DNA of 64,000 nt, taken from positions 7,503,001 to 7,567,000 of the forward strand of contig JAPFBL010001617.1 of the NCBI GenBank assembly GCA_026182355.1, written 5' to 3'. A program made the translations under genes and the position numbers. The stretch comes from Hermatobates lingyangjiaoensis. Lineage: Eukaryota > Arthropoda > Insecta > Hemiptera > Hermatobatidae. Under the pieces are notes generated by a model. The model saw only the letters and a list, made by a program, of their open reading frames with translations, did not search any database and had not been told where the DNA came from. How positions within the stretch are numbered: position 1 is the first letter of the stretch; each line of letters begins with the position of its first letter. Positions 11,280-22,618 of the stretch are shown piece by piece.

Positions 11280-11420
11280 GATTGATTGCATCTTCAATCA
11301 AACTTCAATTCAGCTCTCACTTGTCTTCAGAGCGACTCACATCATTCTACCTGATGACCTGTTAGTTGAAATATAGTAGTGATTTTGTGTAATCTTTTAT
11401 ATGTTTTTTTTTTGTGAATT
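11280..11420 (+). repeat. Candidate PLE terminal repeat with hammerhead-like core
   Basis: CTGATGACCTGTTAGTTGAA is followed by ATATAG, giving CTGATGA, a 10-base spacer, then GAAA. The trailing TATAG is shared with the foldback at 1930-2083. It lies beside, and points away from, the minus-strand PLE relic. Confidence 0.4.
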
Positions 11421-11960
11421 TAGTTTATATATACATATATACAGCGTCATATAAATAGGATAATTGGTAAGAAAGGGGAAGTGATATTTATAGGAGGCTA
11501 GTTTGCTCGGAGGCTGAGTGATAATGAGGGGAAGGCTTGCTGTGTATGCATAATGAGTCAAGCTCTGGCAGCCCTAGATAATACAAATGATTCACTGTAT
11601 AAACACACCCCACATAACTAGCTCACCCAGCCTTCTCGCCTAGCCCAAGTTTCCCTATAATTTAGTAATTTTACCATCTTCCTCTAAACTCACTCATTCG
11701 ATCCAATTAGACCTCACTAAGCCATTGTGTTAATGGAAGTTTAGTATGATATTTTTATATCATAATAAATTACTTAATATAATATTTATAATAAAGGGAA
11801 ACTATTATTCATTGTTTTGTATTTGTTCTTCCATTTGCTATTCTCCATAGCTTAACATTACATTTTTCTCAAAATGTAACTCATTTTCCATATATATATT
11901 TGACATAAAAGTCTTTAAAAATTTAAAGATTTGACATAAACACGTGAAATAACAATTAAT
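11421..11960. other. No recognised feature
   Basis: Slightly G+C-richer at 11480-11640, then A+T-rich. No coding motif or repeat seen. Confidence 0.4.
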
Positions 11961-12117
11961 GATCAAACCACAACATGAAATGGGAAAACAAGACTAAGAT
12001 CTTTCAACCGTAACAAGCGGTCTTGTTACGAAGAAGAAGCGTCAACCGTGACGAAGACCGCTTGTTACGGTTGAAAGATCTTAGTCTTGTTTTCCCATTT
12101 CATGTTGTGGTTAGATC
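11961..12117. repeat. Near-perfect 64-bp inverted repeat (foldback)
   Basis: Left arm 11961-12024 and right arm 12054-12117 are reverse complements with a single mismatch (A versus T near the outer end) around a 29-base loop. The right arm reads GACGAAGACCGCTTGTTACG then GTTGAAAG, a hammerhead-like order (C at position 3 is changed). Closely related arms occur at 58601-58759, and a diverged relative lies at 46690-46815. The outer left flank CACGTGAAATAACAAT is shared with 58.6 kb. I infer paired PLE terminal repeats. Confidence 0.85.
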
Positions 12118-12137
12118 ATACATATATATATATAATT

Positions 12138-12581
12138 AAAAATGTAACCATAATTTACAGAAACTTGCTTGTTGATAAGTTCCTCTCCCTACTTGGATAA
12201 CTTCTTCGGTATTGTATCAAAACTAGATAACATACTTTCCACTGTCAACATGTTTCAACTCCTTCCTAGAGCCATCTTCGGGACGAGAATGATTCTAACA
12301 TGTTTTTGCTTTATATTGGCAAAGTGGAGTCAATTAGGAGGATTAAGATTGTTTGTTTAAAGCTGGAGGGTGAGTGACCTAAAGAGTCGATATTACTAAA
12401 AGGGAAAAAAAACTAAAGGAAAAACATTTGAGAATCATTTTCGTCCCGAAGAGGAAAGAGTTGAAACAGGTTCACAGTAGGAAGTTTGTTATCTAGTTTA
12501 GATGCAATGACGAAACCGTTATTCAGGAAGACAGAGAAACTTATCAAGGAGAAAGTTTCTGCTAATTATGGTTACATTTTT
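12138..12581. repeat. Foldback with ~165-bp arms
   Basis: Left arm about 12138-12318 and right arm about 12416-12581 are imperfect inverted copies. Both begin with AAAAATGTAACCATAATT and contain AAACTAGATAACA and TTCGGGACGA words. On the minus strand the left arm reads CCCGAAGATGGCTCTAGGAA then GGAGTTGAAACATGTT, the phrase often seen at PLE terminal repeats. It lies 20 bases from the previous foldback, separated by a TA run. The central ~100 bases are unrelated A-rich sequence. Confidence 0.7.
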
Positions 12582-13011
12582 AAAGCACAAGAAATTATAT
12601 AACAATAGGTGTTAAACAGATATTAATAGATGCAAGTTGTAACATATAGAATGTTATAAAGGTATACATTCTGGTTTTGAAAAGTGTGGAAACTTGAGAA
12701 GTATAAAATGTTGAAACTGAATGAAAATGGAGCATTTAGTTTAAGATGAATAAGTCTAGAAATGGAAACTTTAACAGAACTGGCACTATTAATGTGAAAG
12801 CTACTCCAAAACAATGATACCAACCAAAATCTAATTTTTACTAAAGAATATAAAATCATACTAACAGATTAAGACAACCAAAAGTTAATTAACTTAAAAC
12901 ACCTGAATTAACACTACTTAAATTAACATCTATTCTTTTATTAAGAGAAGAGTGTTTTTTTTAATACATAGCATTTTCAATGTTTACCTCTTTGTACATC
13001 TTGTTCTTAAT
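12582..13011. other. A+T-rich sequence, nothing recognised
   Basis: No motifs or repeats seen. Confidence 0.4.
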
Positions 13012-13854
13012 CTATAATTTTTGTATAAGTAAAATCCAAATTATAGCCATGATTGAAGTTCTGAGCTGCCGATGAAGTGGCTTTAAACATGTATGAAAAT
13101 TTGTGCAACCGTTTAAAATATAGTTTGTTTCTTCATAATAAACTCTTTCAAAGTGTTTACACTTTATTGCACATTCCATATTACTTCTTTTGAATAATCC
13201 CATTTAGATTTCCCAGTTTTTTCTTTCCTTTTATTATAAAGGGTAAGAGTTACTTTAGGTAATTCTCTTTTGAAGACTTTTTTTAATTGCTTGCGATAAA
13301 ATTGAACATCAAAACTAAAAAGTTTTATCTTACACTTGCATATCATTATTTGTTCTATTAAACAGAACTTGTTGGTTCAACATTGGTATGAAGCAATATG
13401 GGGACTCCTTTGTCTCTCTTACCCTATTCATTATTAATCCTGAACATTTCTTCATCGACGATAATAACAGCCAGCCCGATTACCTATAATAATTCCTACA
13501 GTTCTGGAAACAGTGTTACCTAATGGTTTTAACCAATGTAGTACCTTCTGAATGATCTCCCTTTAATTTGCTCAACATTTGTTAGATTGGCCTCGAGCCC
13601 CAGTCTGTCAGTGCAATAACCTGCTTCTTGCTATCTAAGCTAATCGTGAGGATGTCAGGATTACTATGTTTATGAAGTGGCAGAACAGTTCTGTCCAAGG
13701 TGTGTTTTATTATTGTTGCCTTGGGAAGTGTTATTTTTGGAGATTTTCTGTTAATTTGAGTTTTAACTGGTATAGTGAGAATAGTTTTCACGATGAGTTG
13801 TAACCGTTTAGGTGATTTCATGACTAAATTAGATAGAGAGTTTACGTTAGTCAA
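13012..13854 (-). pseudogene. Possible decayed coding sequence of unknown family
   Basis: Three minus-strand frames follow each other (about 13854-13582, 13346-13164 and 13203-13012) with polar, protein-like composition, unlike the hydrophobic frames given by random T-rich DNA. The first ends with IALTDWGSRPI, and the others are Lys-, Tyr- and Cys-rich. I recognise no domain. It could be a transposase relic, or simply chance. Stops and frame changes separate the pieces. Confidence 0.2.
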
Positions 13855-14482
13855 TACAAAGTGGTAAATTTTAAACTAAAGTATAGTGAATTAGTTCTTT
13901 TAGACAAAAAAGCATTCAAAAAAGTACTTTTTTCGAAAAAAGTAGTTCAAGAAAAGATGAGAGCATTATTTAAAAAAAAACAAATAAATACAATAAAAGG
14001 TGTTTTTTGATTAAATTTAAAGTTGTGTGGATAAATAAGTTTACATCAAATACTAGCGTTATAATGAAGAGCAATGGCCAAGGAAACTTCAAAAGATAAC
14101 ACAGTGGTTACCCTAGTTGGAATTAGCGAAATATGGCAGTGAAATTACCCAATAGGTGTCTTTTTCAGCTCAGTTTTCCTGTGTGGATAATCATAAATCT
14201 CTCTCTCAAATGATGTGAAGTTCCAATATCTAATACAGACCACTACGCCTGGTTCTAAGGTTCCCGCAGATAATCCTCCGTCAGGAAAAATTATGATAAA
14301 ATTGTCAAAACGTTTAAGAAAAGGTTTTCAGCAAAATAAGAAAGGAGTTCAGCAAAATTTACGTGCAAGAATTAATTAAGTTAGAAAGTCAATAATTATA
14401 CAACTAAAATATTGACCTCTCTGTTCGGTAAGTTACAGACTTTGGGTTTTAAGTTACAGTATTAAGAGACCTTGAGTAATTA
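13855..14482. other. A+T-rich sequence, nothing recognised
   Basis: No coding motif, RNA gene or repeat identified. Confidence 0.4.
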
Positions 14483-15073
14483 ATGGTATTAACTGATAGT
14501 TATTTGATATGTTTATTTCCGTTGACCAAATCTTACACACTACTATACATCCTTAAGGTATGTCACAGACCCAAAGAAACTCTCATATACGTTAAAAGAC
14601 AAAATTCAAAGTCTTTTAACAAAACTGCTAATCTCAGATCTATCATTCTCCAATCTCTCTTTCACATATCACTTCACCAAAGCCAACCAATACTGCTAGT
14701 GGTATGATTCAATGTGGACCTTGTGGCTGTCTTACTTGCTTTGCTATCAATACTGTCCCTTCCTTTCCTTCCTTCCTTAACAATCACACCTACCCTATTC
14801 CTCACAAAACCTACATACATCTTGTAAGTGCATTTATCGATTGGACTGCTTTTTATGTGGGTGCTAAGCTTTCCCACCAAACTAAGCTTGCGCACAAATA
14901 AAGATAGGTCTTACACTGGAAAGTATAGTGACCCTCCCGTTGCCATTCATGACAGTTCCTACGGACTCAGTTTCAATGATTGTTTCTGTGTACAGGATCT
15001 TAGACAGATTCCTGATCTTAACAACAATGTTGCTTTGAGAGCTTCAGAAGAAGCAGACATTTACCTCCTCTGA
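14483..15073 (+). pseudogene. Penelope-like element relic, linker and GIY-YIG C-terminus
   Basis: An open stretch to 14707 (VKRQNSKSFNKTANLRSII) is followed in another frame by QCGPCGCLTC, a Cys-rich linker typical of PLEs just before the nuclease. NNHTYPIPHK and then FYVGAKLS follow, in the position of the YIG strand. A last frame (to 15073) reads YSDPPVAIHDSSYGLSFNDC and ends RASEEADIYLL, resembling the GIY-YIG helix and tail. At least two frameshifts and a stop break it. Its nucleotide sequence parallels the minus-strand relic at 10690-11070, so both come from one subfamily. The RT is missing upstream. Confidence 0.65.
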
Positions 15074-15779
15074 TGTACATCTGATCTTGAGCTAAACTTT
15101 TATCGTTAATTGTTTTATATTATTGTTCATTTAGCCTCATAAAAAAAGTTTGTATACTTATTTAATTTTCATTTAGAGTTTGTTAAAACTATTTTTCAAT
15201 ATTTTTTTATTTATTTACTAGCAGACGTGAGCGTCTTTGACGGGTAGTTTACAAAAATTCATAGATGATACGTGGTATTTCAAAATTTTATTAGAAAAAT
15301 TATAGAATAGGAAAAAATATATTTATTAGCACACTGTTAAGTAAGAGCTTTTGTATACAACACCTTAGCTGTCTGTCCTTCAGGTGCATGGAAGAACAAA
15401 GAATTGGAACCTGATGCTGACATCTACTCGTATAATGCTTGAATCAGTCTTACTTGTGGCGCAAATTTACTAAATTCCATGTAACTAGCAATATGAGAGT
15501 TAAAGAAGAAGGTGAGGAATACTCGAAATTTCATCTTAAATATTGGTGAAGACAGAGTTAAAAAGAATAAAAATAAAGAGATTATTACTACCCGAAGACA
15601 TGTTTATCCATCCACATAATGTTGATTAGTGTAGGGTACTCTTCATTCGCCAGCACACAAATATTTTTCACAGAAAATTTTATATGAGCTCCATTTAACG
15701 AGACACACTCTGAACCTATTAATCAGAGGTTCATTGAATAATTTCCAGGACAAATTAAACAATATCTGTCTTACAACTC
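15074..15779. other. A+T-rich sequence with a small hairpin
   Basis: Mostly featureless. At 15223-15236 AGACG-TGAG-CGTCT forms a short hairpin. On the minus strand it is followed at once by G and CTAG, which loosely recalls a Helitron 3' end (hairpin then CTRR), but the spacing is too short and the nearby helicase relic is on the other strand. Confidence 0.3.
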
Positions 15780-15839
15780 GTGTGTGTTTGTGAAGGAACA
15801 GAACCCACACATTATCCTCAAGAGTTTCTTGACTCACTA

Positions 15840-16229
15840 GAGTTGTCTGGATTGCTCCAACATAAGCTAAACTCAAAAATGAAGCTCCTGTCATGTGTAT
15901 GTATGAGAAATACTGATTCACCGCGCTTATTTACTGGACAAAGACTGATAACTGAAGTGTTTTATGGAGTTTTATGATAATGTCATTGTTTATAAAATTA
16001 TCACATCACGTTGTCAAGGGGAAATAGTTTTATTTCCAAGATGAAAACCGTTTTATCTGTAGAGGACAACATTACTTTTTTAAGGATTCAATTTCCAATC
16101 CAGTTAGCATTTGCCATGACTATTCATAAGTTTCAAGGAGAGACTCTATTGAATGTTTTAGTTCATTTATGCAAAACATCATTTCAACATGGCCAATTAC
16201 ATGTTGCTCTCACAGAAGGAAAATATTAA
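15840..16229 (+). pseudogene. Helitron helicase (PIF1-like) C-terminal relic
   Basis: Two adjacent plus-strand frames hold the end of a Helitron RepHel helicase. The first (to 15977) has RNTDSPRLFTGQRLI, matching the usual NLD-x-x-x-GL-x-NGTRL block. The second (from 16011) has IQFPIQLAFAMTIHKFQGET and then FQHGQLHVALTEGKY, matching the helicase motif near QFP...AFAMTINKSQGQT and the final FSHGQLYVALSR. The helicase unwinds DNA during rolling-circle transposition. The Rep nuclease and the termini were not found, and the frame is broken between 15977 and 16011. Conserved positions are already substituted (HKF for NKS), consistent with decay. Confidence 0.8.
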
Positions 16230-16424
16230 AGTTTTTTTGGAAAATTCAAATTGTACAAAAATGTAAATAAAGAGAAATATCTTAAAAATATGTTCACATA
16301 AGAAATTAATTAATTTAGAGTTTATCTGCATTTATGTGAACATGATTACATTAAAAAGGAAGGTGTTGGATGACTAAATGGGTGACGAGTAGTTTAGTAT
16401 ACTATATTCCCAAGAAGTATGTCA
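16230..16424. other. A+T-rich sequence with a weak inverted repeat
   Basis: TGTTCACATAAG near 16292 and TTATGTGAACA near 16331 are near-complementary and could form a small hairpin. Nothing else is seen. Confidence 0.35.
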
Positions 16425-16475
16425 TTATGTTTACGTATAGTAAAGTTCAGTGTAGGTCACTCCAGATTTTTTCCA
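16425..16475 (+). mobile_element. Family A repeat, right end only
   Basis: TTTACGTATAGTAAAGTTCA followed by GTGTAGGTCACTCCAGATTT matches the right terminus of the copies ending at 34292 and 50918. No other part of the family lies next to it. Confidence 0.55.
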
Positions 16476-17390
16476 TTCTGTTTTTTTAGGAGATCTTTAT
16501 TTATCCGAATGTTTTTTATGTCTTAGTGTTTTAGAACTTTTAGATCAGTACTGATGCTTTTATTACAAAAAATAGAAATTATCGATTTCATGGATACATA
16601 GTTTAAATACGTGAAAGTATTCATTGGTAATATTAAAAGACAGATCAAGATAATTTAAATAAAATTAAGATTGAAGAAACTATTTTTAAAACACTTGTTT
16701 TTTGCCTGTTCACTCGTTCCCTTTAAATTTAGGTTAGAACAGTGAGGTATTACCTACAGAATAATAGAAACATTCAGAGATGCTTGTTAAAGCATTCGTT
16801 TAATGATAATGAAGCTTGTGTTATACGATTCCTTATAGAGACTGCAATCAAGGTACCTTGGTCAAACAGATAAGAAGCTCCAACCTTCATCAAACAAGAT
16901 AAACACGCATTTGAACTGAAGAATGCTTTAATTCAAGATAATAGTAAAAACTGCATTAATCTATGACTGTTAGAATATCAAAGAAGTAGTTGAAGAAAGT
17001 TCTATTACAGAAATACTATTCTGTAATATTACAGAATCAGCTTTGAGTGAGGTAACTTTGATAGTCTAATCAACATTAGTTAAGGACTTTTTATACTAGA
17101 TGAATATCTAGATAGAAGAGTAGTATACAGTAGTAGATAACAAGAAAAATGTGCCCTTCCTAACGGTAATAATAATTATAAACATTATTATATCTCTCAG
17201 TTTTGTTCTCTTACTTGTTTATACTTCTCTTCTTTCATGTTTGCAGTTTATTTACAACGTGCGATTAAATGGACTTATGAAGGCGACATTTTTCTCTTGA
17301 CATTGCGGTAATTCTTTTTACTGCATAGTCACATATGTTTATTCCAAAGTTTCTTCATTTTAAGTATTATCAGAATTTTTTTAGTTTCAA
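16476..17390. other. A+T-rich sequence, nothing recognised
   Basis: No motif or repeat structure seen. Confidence 0.4.
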
Positions 17391-17546
17391 AGCCGACCTT
17401 TCACGTTTATTTGAAACCTTTTCATACACCTACATGAAATATATAAGAAATCATATAACAATAAACAACTTTATATTATTTCTTATATAATCTTTGTATA
17501 TCTTTGTATATGAAAAAGGTTCTAAAGAAAACCGAAATGTCAGCTT
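17391..17546. repeat. Decayed foldback of PLE-type terminal repeats
   Basis: TTTGAAACCTTTTCATACAC on the left (17391-17433) pairs loosely with TATGAAAAAGGTTCTAAAGA on the right (17503-17546), which runs into AACCGAAATGTCAG. The words AAAAAGGTT and CGAAA also appear in the arms of the PLE relic at 800-1668. The spacer is about 70 bases of A+T. Confidence 0.4.
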
Positions 17547-20500
17547 TAAAAATATTTGAACATAGAAAACTGACCAACGCCTGATTAAAATATTTTGTTC
17601 TAACCTACTCCGCAACCGTCACCTATATCAAGTTTCATACAAATATATTTATATATAACAATATCATACAATAAATACATGAAATAAAAATCAATATCCA
17701 AGCCCGAGCAAGAAATTTAGAAACAGTTATTCAATAACAATCCTTAGTCAGAATTCATCGTGTTACTCTGACGAGACTGCATAATTTCTTTTTGTTTTGA
17801 CCATGGAGTGTATATATTCCAACTGTTAATTATGATTATTAAACATGTATTTGTAGGATATTTACAACAAATGGATTCATAGACACGTGCACACACACAC
17901 ACGCACATGCACTACCACACAGACATTGCCCTCCCACCACACACACACACTCCAAATCTTCATGAAAATATGAAAAATAACTTCTGAAGACATCGAAATC
18001 TGAAAGGTGTCTAAAACTCAATACCAATTTCGTTTTCATGTTTGCCATACTTTAATCTACACGATATTAAAAGGATAAAAGAAAATTTGATGAAATATAG
18101 ACGGTAACATGTTAAGAAACGTATATATTACATAACAAAATTAAATATCAGAAAAAAAATAAACTAAACATAAACAAAAGGGAGAATATGAAACAAGAAA
18201 GTCGATAAAAAGAATGAAATAAAATATGAAAGTGATTTAAGAAATTAAATGCTCAAGAGAGAATTCTCACGAGGGGAGAAAGAGTTACCCTATGTACAAC
18301 TAACATCATGAAAAGAACCCATTCTAGAGCATCAAATGAGTCAACAAACAAACACATAGACATGGTTAAAAAAGTTTATTTAACGAAACACTTGTTCGCA
18401 AATTGTATAATTGCAATATGTTATTTTCATCTGAATGTCTATGATTTTACTCATATTGCCAAATATGTATCCCCATAATGTATTTTTCACTTATCCTATT
18501 GCTTACAGACAATTATGTATATTATTTGTTCACATGCGAATATTGTTTTAATATGTTGTAGGAAGTTTGCGTGCTTTTATTTTAAGAAGCATGGCATTGT
18601 ATGAACGGGTAACCGAAGATCAGTATACGTATTTTCTATCCGGTTATCTTATTTTAAAAATTCAATAACCTAGTTTTTATCAATTTTAAACTTTTCATGA
18701 TCAATTGATCAATGAATTCCTTATGAAAAACACCAAAAAAACTGAAAACAAAAATATCCTTTCATTGGTACAAGGTTTAAACGAGGTAGAAGTTATAATT
18801 CATTTTTTTTTCGCATTTAGAATGCTTTTCTGATATTTTGAATAAACAGAGATGGATAGGATTCATTTATTATATATTCAAATTATAAATATTAATACGA
18901 TATAATAAAACATCTTCAATGTATTGAGGAAGTATTTAGGAAAAAAATTTAAAATTTAAATCAGTAATACCTCTTTAAATCACATTTGAAAATATTTATA
19001 AAAACTAGATCGCAAAATATGAAAAGACAAGTGGACTGAAAACTATCAATCTTCTCAAAAGAAGTAAGAAAATGTTTTAAATTTACTCTAAATATGTACT
19101 CCGATATACAAATTTATGCATTAATATTATACTGCTCTCTTAAGATAAGTTTCCCTTGTCTCGTATAATACAGTTACATCATCTGTCTATTATTAAACTC
19201 CTCCTGTGGTTACAGAATAAAATGTTATTCATATAATATCATATGACATATATTATATCATATTATGACATATATAATATGCGAAAAAATATGACATTCA
19301 TAGCAATTTATATTCTTATCTCTTTCATGGGTCGTACTCCCCATGTATAAACTACAAATAAACAAAATGGGGAACATTGATTTGCATCTTAAAGAAATGC
19401 ATGAGGATGATTGTTTATACTGTGTCTACATACAAATCAGTAAATATTTAGTGTTAAAAGATGCAAACAATTAATAAGAAAATATTCAATTAAATGATGT
19501 TTAAAAAAAATTATTTCAAAGAAAATTTGAGAACATATTGTCGATCACAATTTTTATTAAAAATGTTATTCGCTGCGACGCATCATTTAGACTAGACACT
19601 CAAATTTTTAAAAAACTAGAAAATTGTAAAATTGACGTTTGTCATTTGTAATCTTTAATAGTGAAGCAGGTATTCTTATAAAACAGTTTTATATTAATTT
19701 TGTTCTGTGTTTCATTTCACATTTCATTATGTTACTTCAATTATGAAACTGAAAGTTAAAGACCAGCAATTGCTAAAAATTATTTGTTTAAAAATTCATC
19801 CATACAACAATAAATTCATAGACATCACTTAGTATAAATTATAGACATTTTAAATGTTTATTCAATAGATTAATTCTAGAAGTTTCATATTACTTGAAAT
19901 ATATGAATGATAATTTACAATATAAAAGTGACTAAAAAGGTATACCGGTATTTCACAGCAAAAAAAATTATTGATAATTTTTCTTATTAAATTCTGTGTT
20001 CATCATGTGTTTATGACAGTCCTATCACATTAAATTATGTGACGGTCATAGTGCAATGGTTTGTCTTATAGCCATTTGACAAACTTCATTTAAAACTTGT
20101 AGTTAATTTTGTTTAAATAATAAAGTTAGATTGAAATTCCTTTGATAGATTAATGAACTACTTAATAAGGAAACAAACATTTCTTCTTTGTAAAACCACA
20201 AGAATTATAAAAATTATACACCTGTAAGTATTTTTTATTTAATTCTCATATACTTTTTGAATTTATTGGATTGAGATTAGTATACATTAAAACTCTATTT
20301 TAAAAGAAAAAGAAAACATTGTAATTAAATTTTAAAATTTATATATATATATATTATTTTTTTAAAATAATGAATTTGTATTAAATATTGTGATAACAGA
20401 TGAGAATATTTATTAAATAAATATCATCCCCATTTAGTTTCTTACTTATATATTATGTGGTAAATGAAGCGTATCATTAATTTTTTTTCCCGACGTTCTT

Positions 20501-20577
20501 ATATTATATCATGATAAAAATACATGGTGCAGTAACAAAGTTTAAACATATGCTTTTTTAAACATCCAGCGCATATG
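17547..20577. other. Long A+T-rich stretch with a short CA-rich patch
   Basis: About 3 kb with no recognised gene or element. A (CA)-rich patch lies at 17890-17950. Short open frames here lack motifs. Confidence 0.4.
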
Positions 20578-22135
20578 AAAAAATCTGGAGTGGTATCCAC
20601 TCAACTTTATTGTAAGTAAACATAATATCAAACTCGTGAACCACCAACTGATGTATTGTGATCTTTAAATTTAAATAAATATGTATTATTTGTTTACATT
20701 TGTCTGTAACAATTTTATTAGTTATAAGAATCGTGAAATCAGTGATGAATATGACATCCTATTAAAATTATTAAACAGACAGCCTGAAACTGACTCGTAC
20801 GCTCCATAACTGTCATACTGTCTTAGCCATTGTTGCAACTAAATTCAACTTCAGATTTTAAAAATTATTATTAACATTCATATATGTGGATAGAGATAGA
20901 AGTATCCCTCACTTCTATATATTTAGGTATGATTTCAAAGAAATTCTTGTTCATTCCAAGATGATTGGCTTAAATACAGATATAATGTGGTCAAGGGTTT
21001 CCACCTCTTCTAGACACAGAGTTTGCATTCTTTGTATGATGTCAAATACAGCTTCCATTCATAGTAGTGAAGTAAACAAATTCTAATAATATTTTGCATG
21101 TATAAATATATATTTATATCCATACTTTGAAGATAAAATATTCTTTAAAAATGTAAGTATAGTTGGAATGCTTTTTAAAATAAATTATAATGAATTCATA
21201 AAGATACGTTGATTAATAAAGACAAAAAAATCTACATCTAATATTAAGTTTTGTTGAAGGATGCAACATACGGGTTGATTAGAGCACTTTGTTAAGCAAA
21301 TTCACCATACCATGGAAAGCTTCAGAAATTATGTTTAATTGGCGTTGATTTTTTATACGTAAAAATTTATTCTTCTTACAACCCATATTATGTCATTAAA
21401 TCATTTCAAATTTTTTCGTTAAACTTCTAAACATAATTTTATTTCAGTCGATTTACTTACAAAATTTCTAAGTCAGTATAAACGATATAAATAAATATAA
21501 ACAAATCCGATAAGTATAGCAGGTGATCCATTAGTCCAGGATGAATAGTCAGTTCCTCTAACTTTTTTGCCCTTTGTGGTGAATAGAATTCACGAATTTT
21601 TTTAATAAATTACTTATTTTTGTTCAGTTTTTGGGAAAATTGCATCGTTATTTAATAAGCCATTTAGCTTATAAAATTCAAAAATTCATTTTCTGAAAAC
21701 AAAAAACTGATCTTAACACCCTTTTTGTTCATGTAATTTTAAACAAATTCACCTCAACTCATCCCCTACATAATGCGGTATTTTCAGATATAATTTTATC
21801 TCAATCCGTCATACGGTATGGATTCTATCGTCCTCAGAAGCTTTCGGATTGATGCATAAGTCAAAATGTTTACATTTTATTAAAAACAAATATTTCCAGT
21901 TGATTTAAAAATCTGAAGAATTTTTTTAGTTATTGCTCTTGTTGCCTGAAAAATAATGCCAAAATTCATTAGTAGTTTAAACTACTCTAAAATTAGTAGT
22001 TTAGGGGAAAAAATGTCTAAAAACGGGTTTTGATAAAGAAAGGACTTTCTTTCCCTTCATGAGTCATTCCTCCAAGCAATAGGGCACATCTACACTATGA
22101 GGCCCATTTTACTTAAAATAACTTTTTAGTTTACA
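20578..22135 (-). mobile_element. Family A/B composite repeat
   Basis: Begins with a family right end (CTGGAGTGGTATCCACTCAA then CTTTATTGTAAGTAAACATA), contains a non-LTR C-terminal relic (20900-21090), and continues into a left-half family A body. The body words are AGTATAGCAGGTGATC near 21516 and TAGTAGTTTAGGGGAAA near 22000. It is truncated before the palindromic left end, at a CACTATGAGGCCCATTTT word. The 20578-20830 part also matches 43172-43450. Confidence 0.6.
20900..21090 (-). pseudogene. Non-LTR retrotransposon C-terminal relic
   Basis: On the minus strand one frame reads TLCLEEVETLDHIISVF at about 20970-21022. This fits the CxxC...ET-x-x-HI-x-x-x-C zinc-finger-like tail that ends the ORF2 polyprotein of jockey/R1-type non-LTR elements. 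The first Cys is lost or frame-shifted. The same block recurs at 44175-44225 and 48771-48890, each time just upstream of a family-A-type right end. The rest of the RT is absent. Confidence 0.5.
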
Positions 22136-22229
22136 TAACATAATTTTACATTTCTACTTAACGTACCACCACTTATACCAGTATTATAATTATATAATCT
22201 GATACATAGTGAACTTTTACATTATTGCA

Positions 22230-22460
22230 GAACTAATAATGCTAAAATTACTAAACCTTCCATTGAATTATATGATTGTATAAGAAAAACCATAAATTCT
22301 ACTGTTAACACCATTAGCTCTACAAAAAGAAAAGTTCATATTTTTTTCTAATTTAATCACTTCTTACTTCTGCCTATGAAAAAAGCTTTAAATGAAACCG
22401 AAAGTTATCATTTGAGAGTTCGATTTGAACTTGGAAAATTGACTGAGTCATGATTTATTT
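22230..22460 (+). repeat. PLE-type terminal repeat, single
   Basis: TGCCTATGAAAAAAGCTTTA, then AATGAAACCGAAAG and GAGTTCGATTTGAACTTGG, then GACTGAGTC match in order the right arm of the PLE relic at 1568-1657 (CCTATGAAAAAGG, GATCGAAACG, TTTGAACCTGAAG, GACCGAGTC). No opposite arm is present nearby. The preceding ~130 bases read in frame as a short polar peptide that may be the end of a PLE nuclease, but this is unsure. Confidence 0.45.
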
Positions 22461-22618
22461 TATTACTCAAACAGTCAGACGATCAATATATATTTGAATG
22501 ATATGATATATTACAGTAAAATGCCACTAACACCAATACTATGTACATGTTGGCATTGGTGATACATAGTAATAGTGTCATGTATGTCATGACTAAGCAC
22601 TATGGCAACCAGATATAC

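Noticed and set aside
15223..15240. Hairpin plus CTAG as a Helitron 3' end
   Set aside because: The spacing between hairpin and CTAG is about one base rather than the usual ten or so, and the helicase relic is on the opposite strand.
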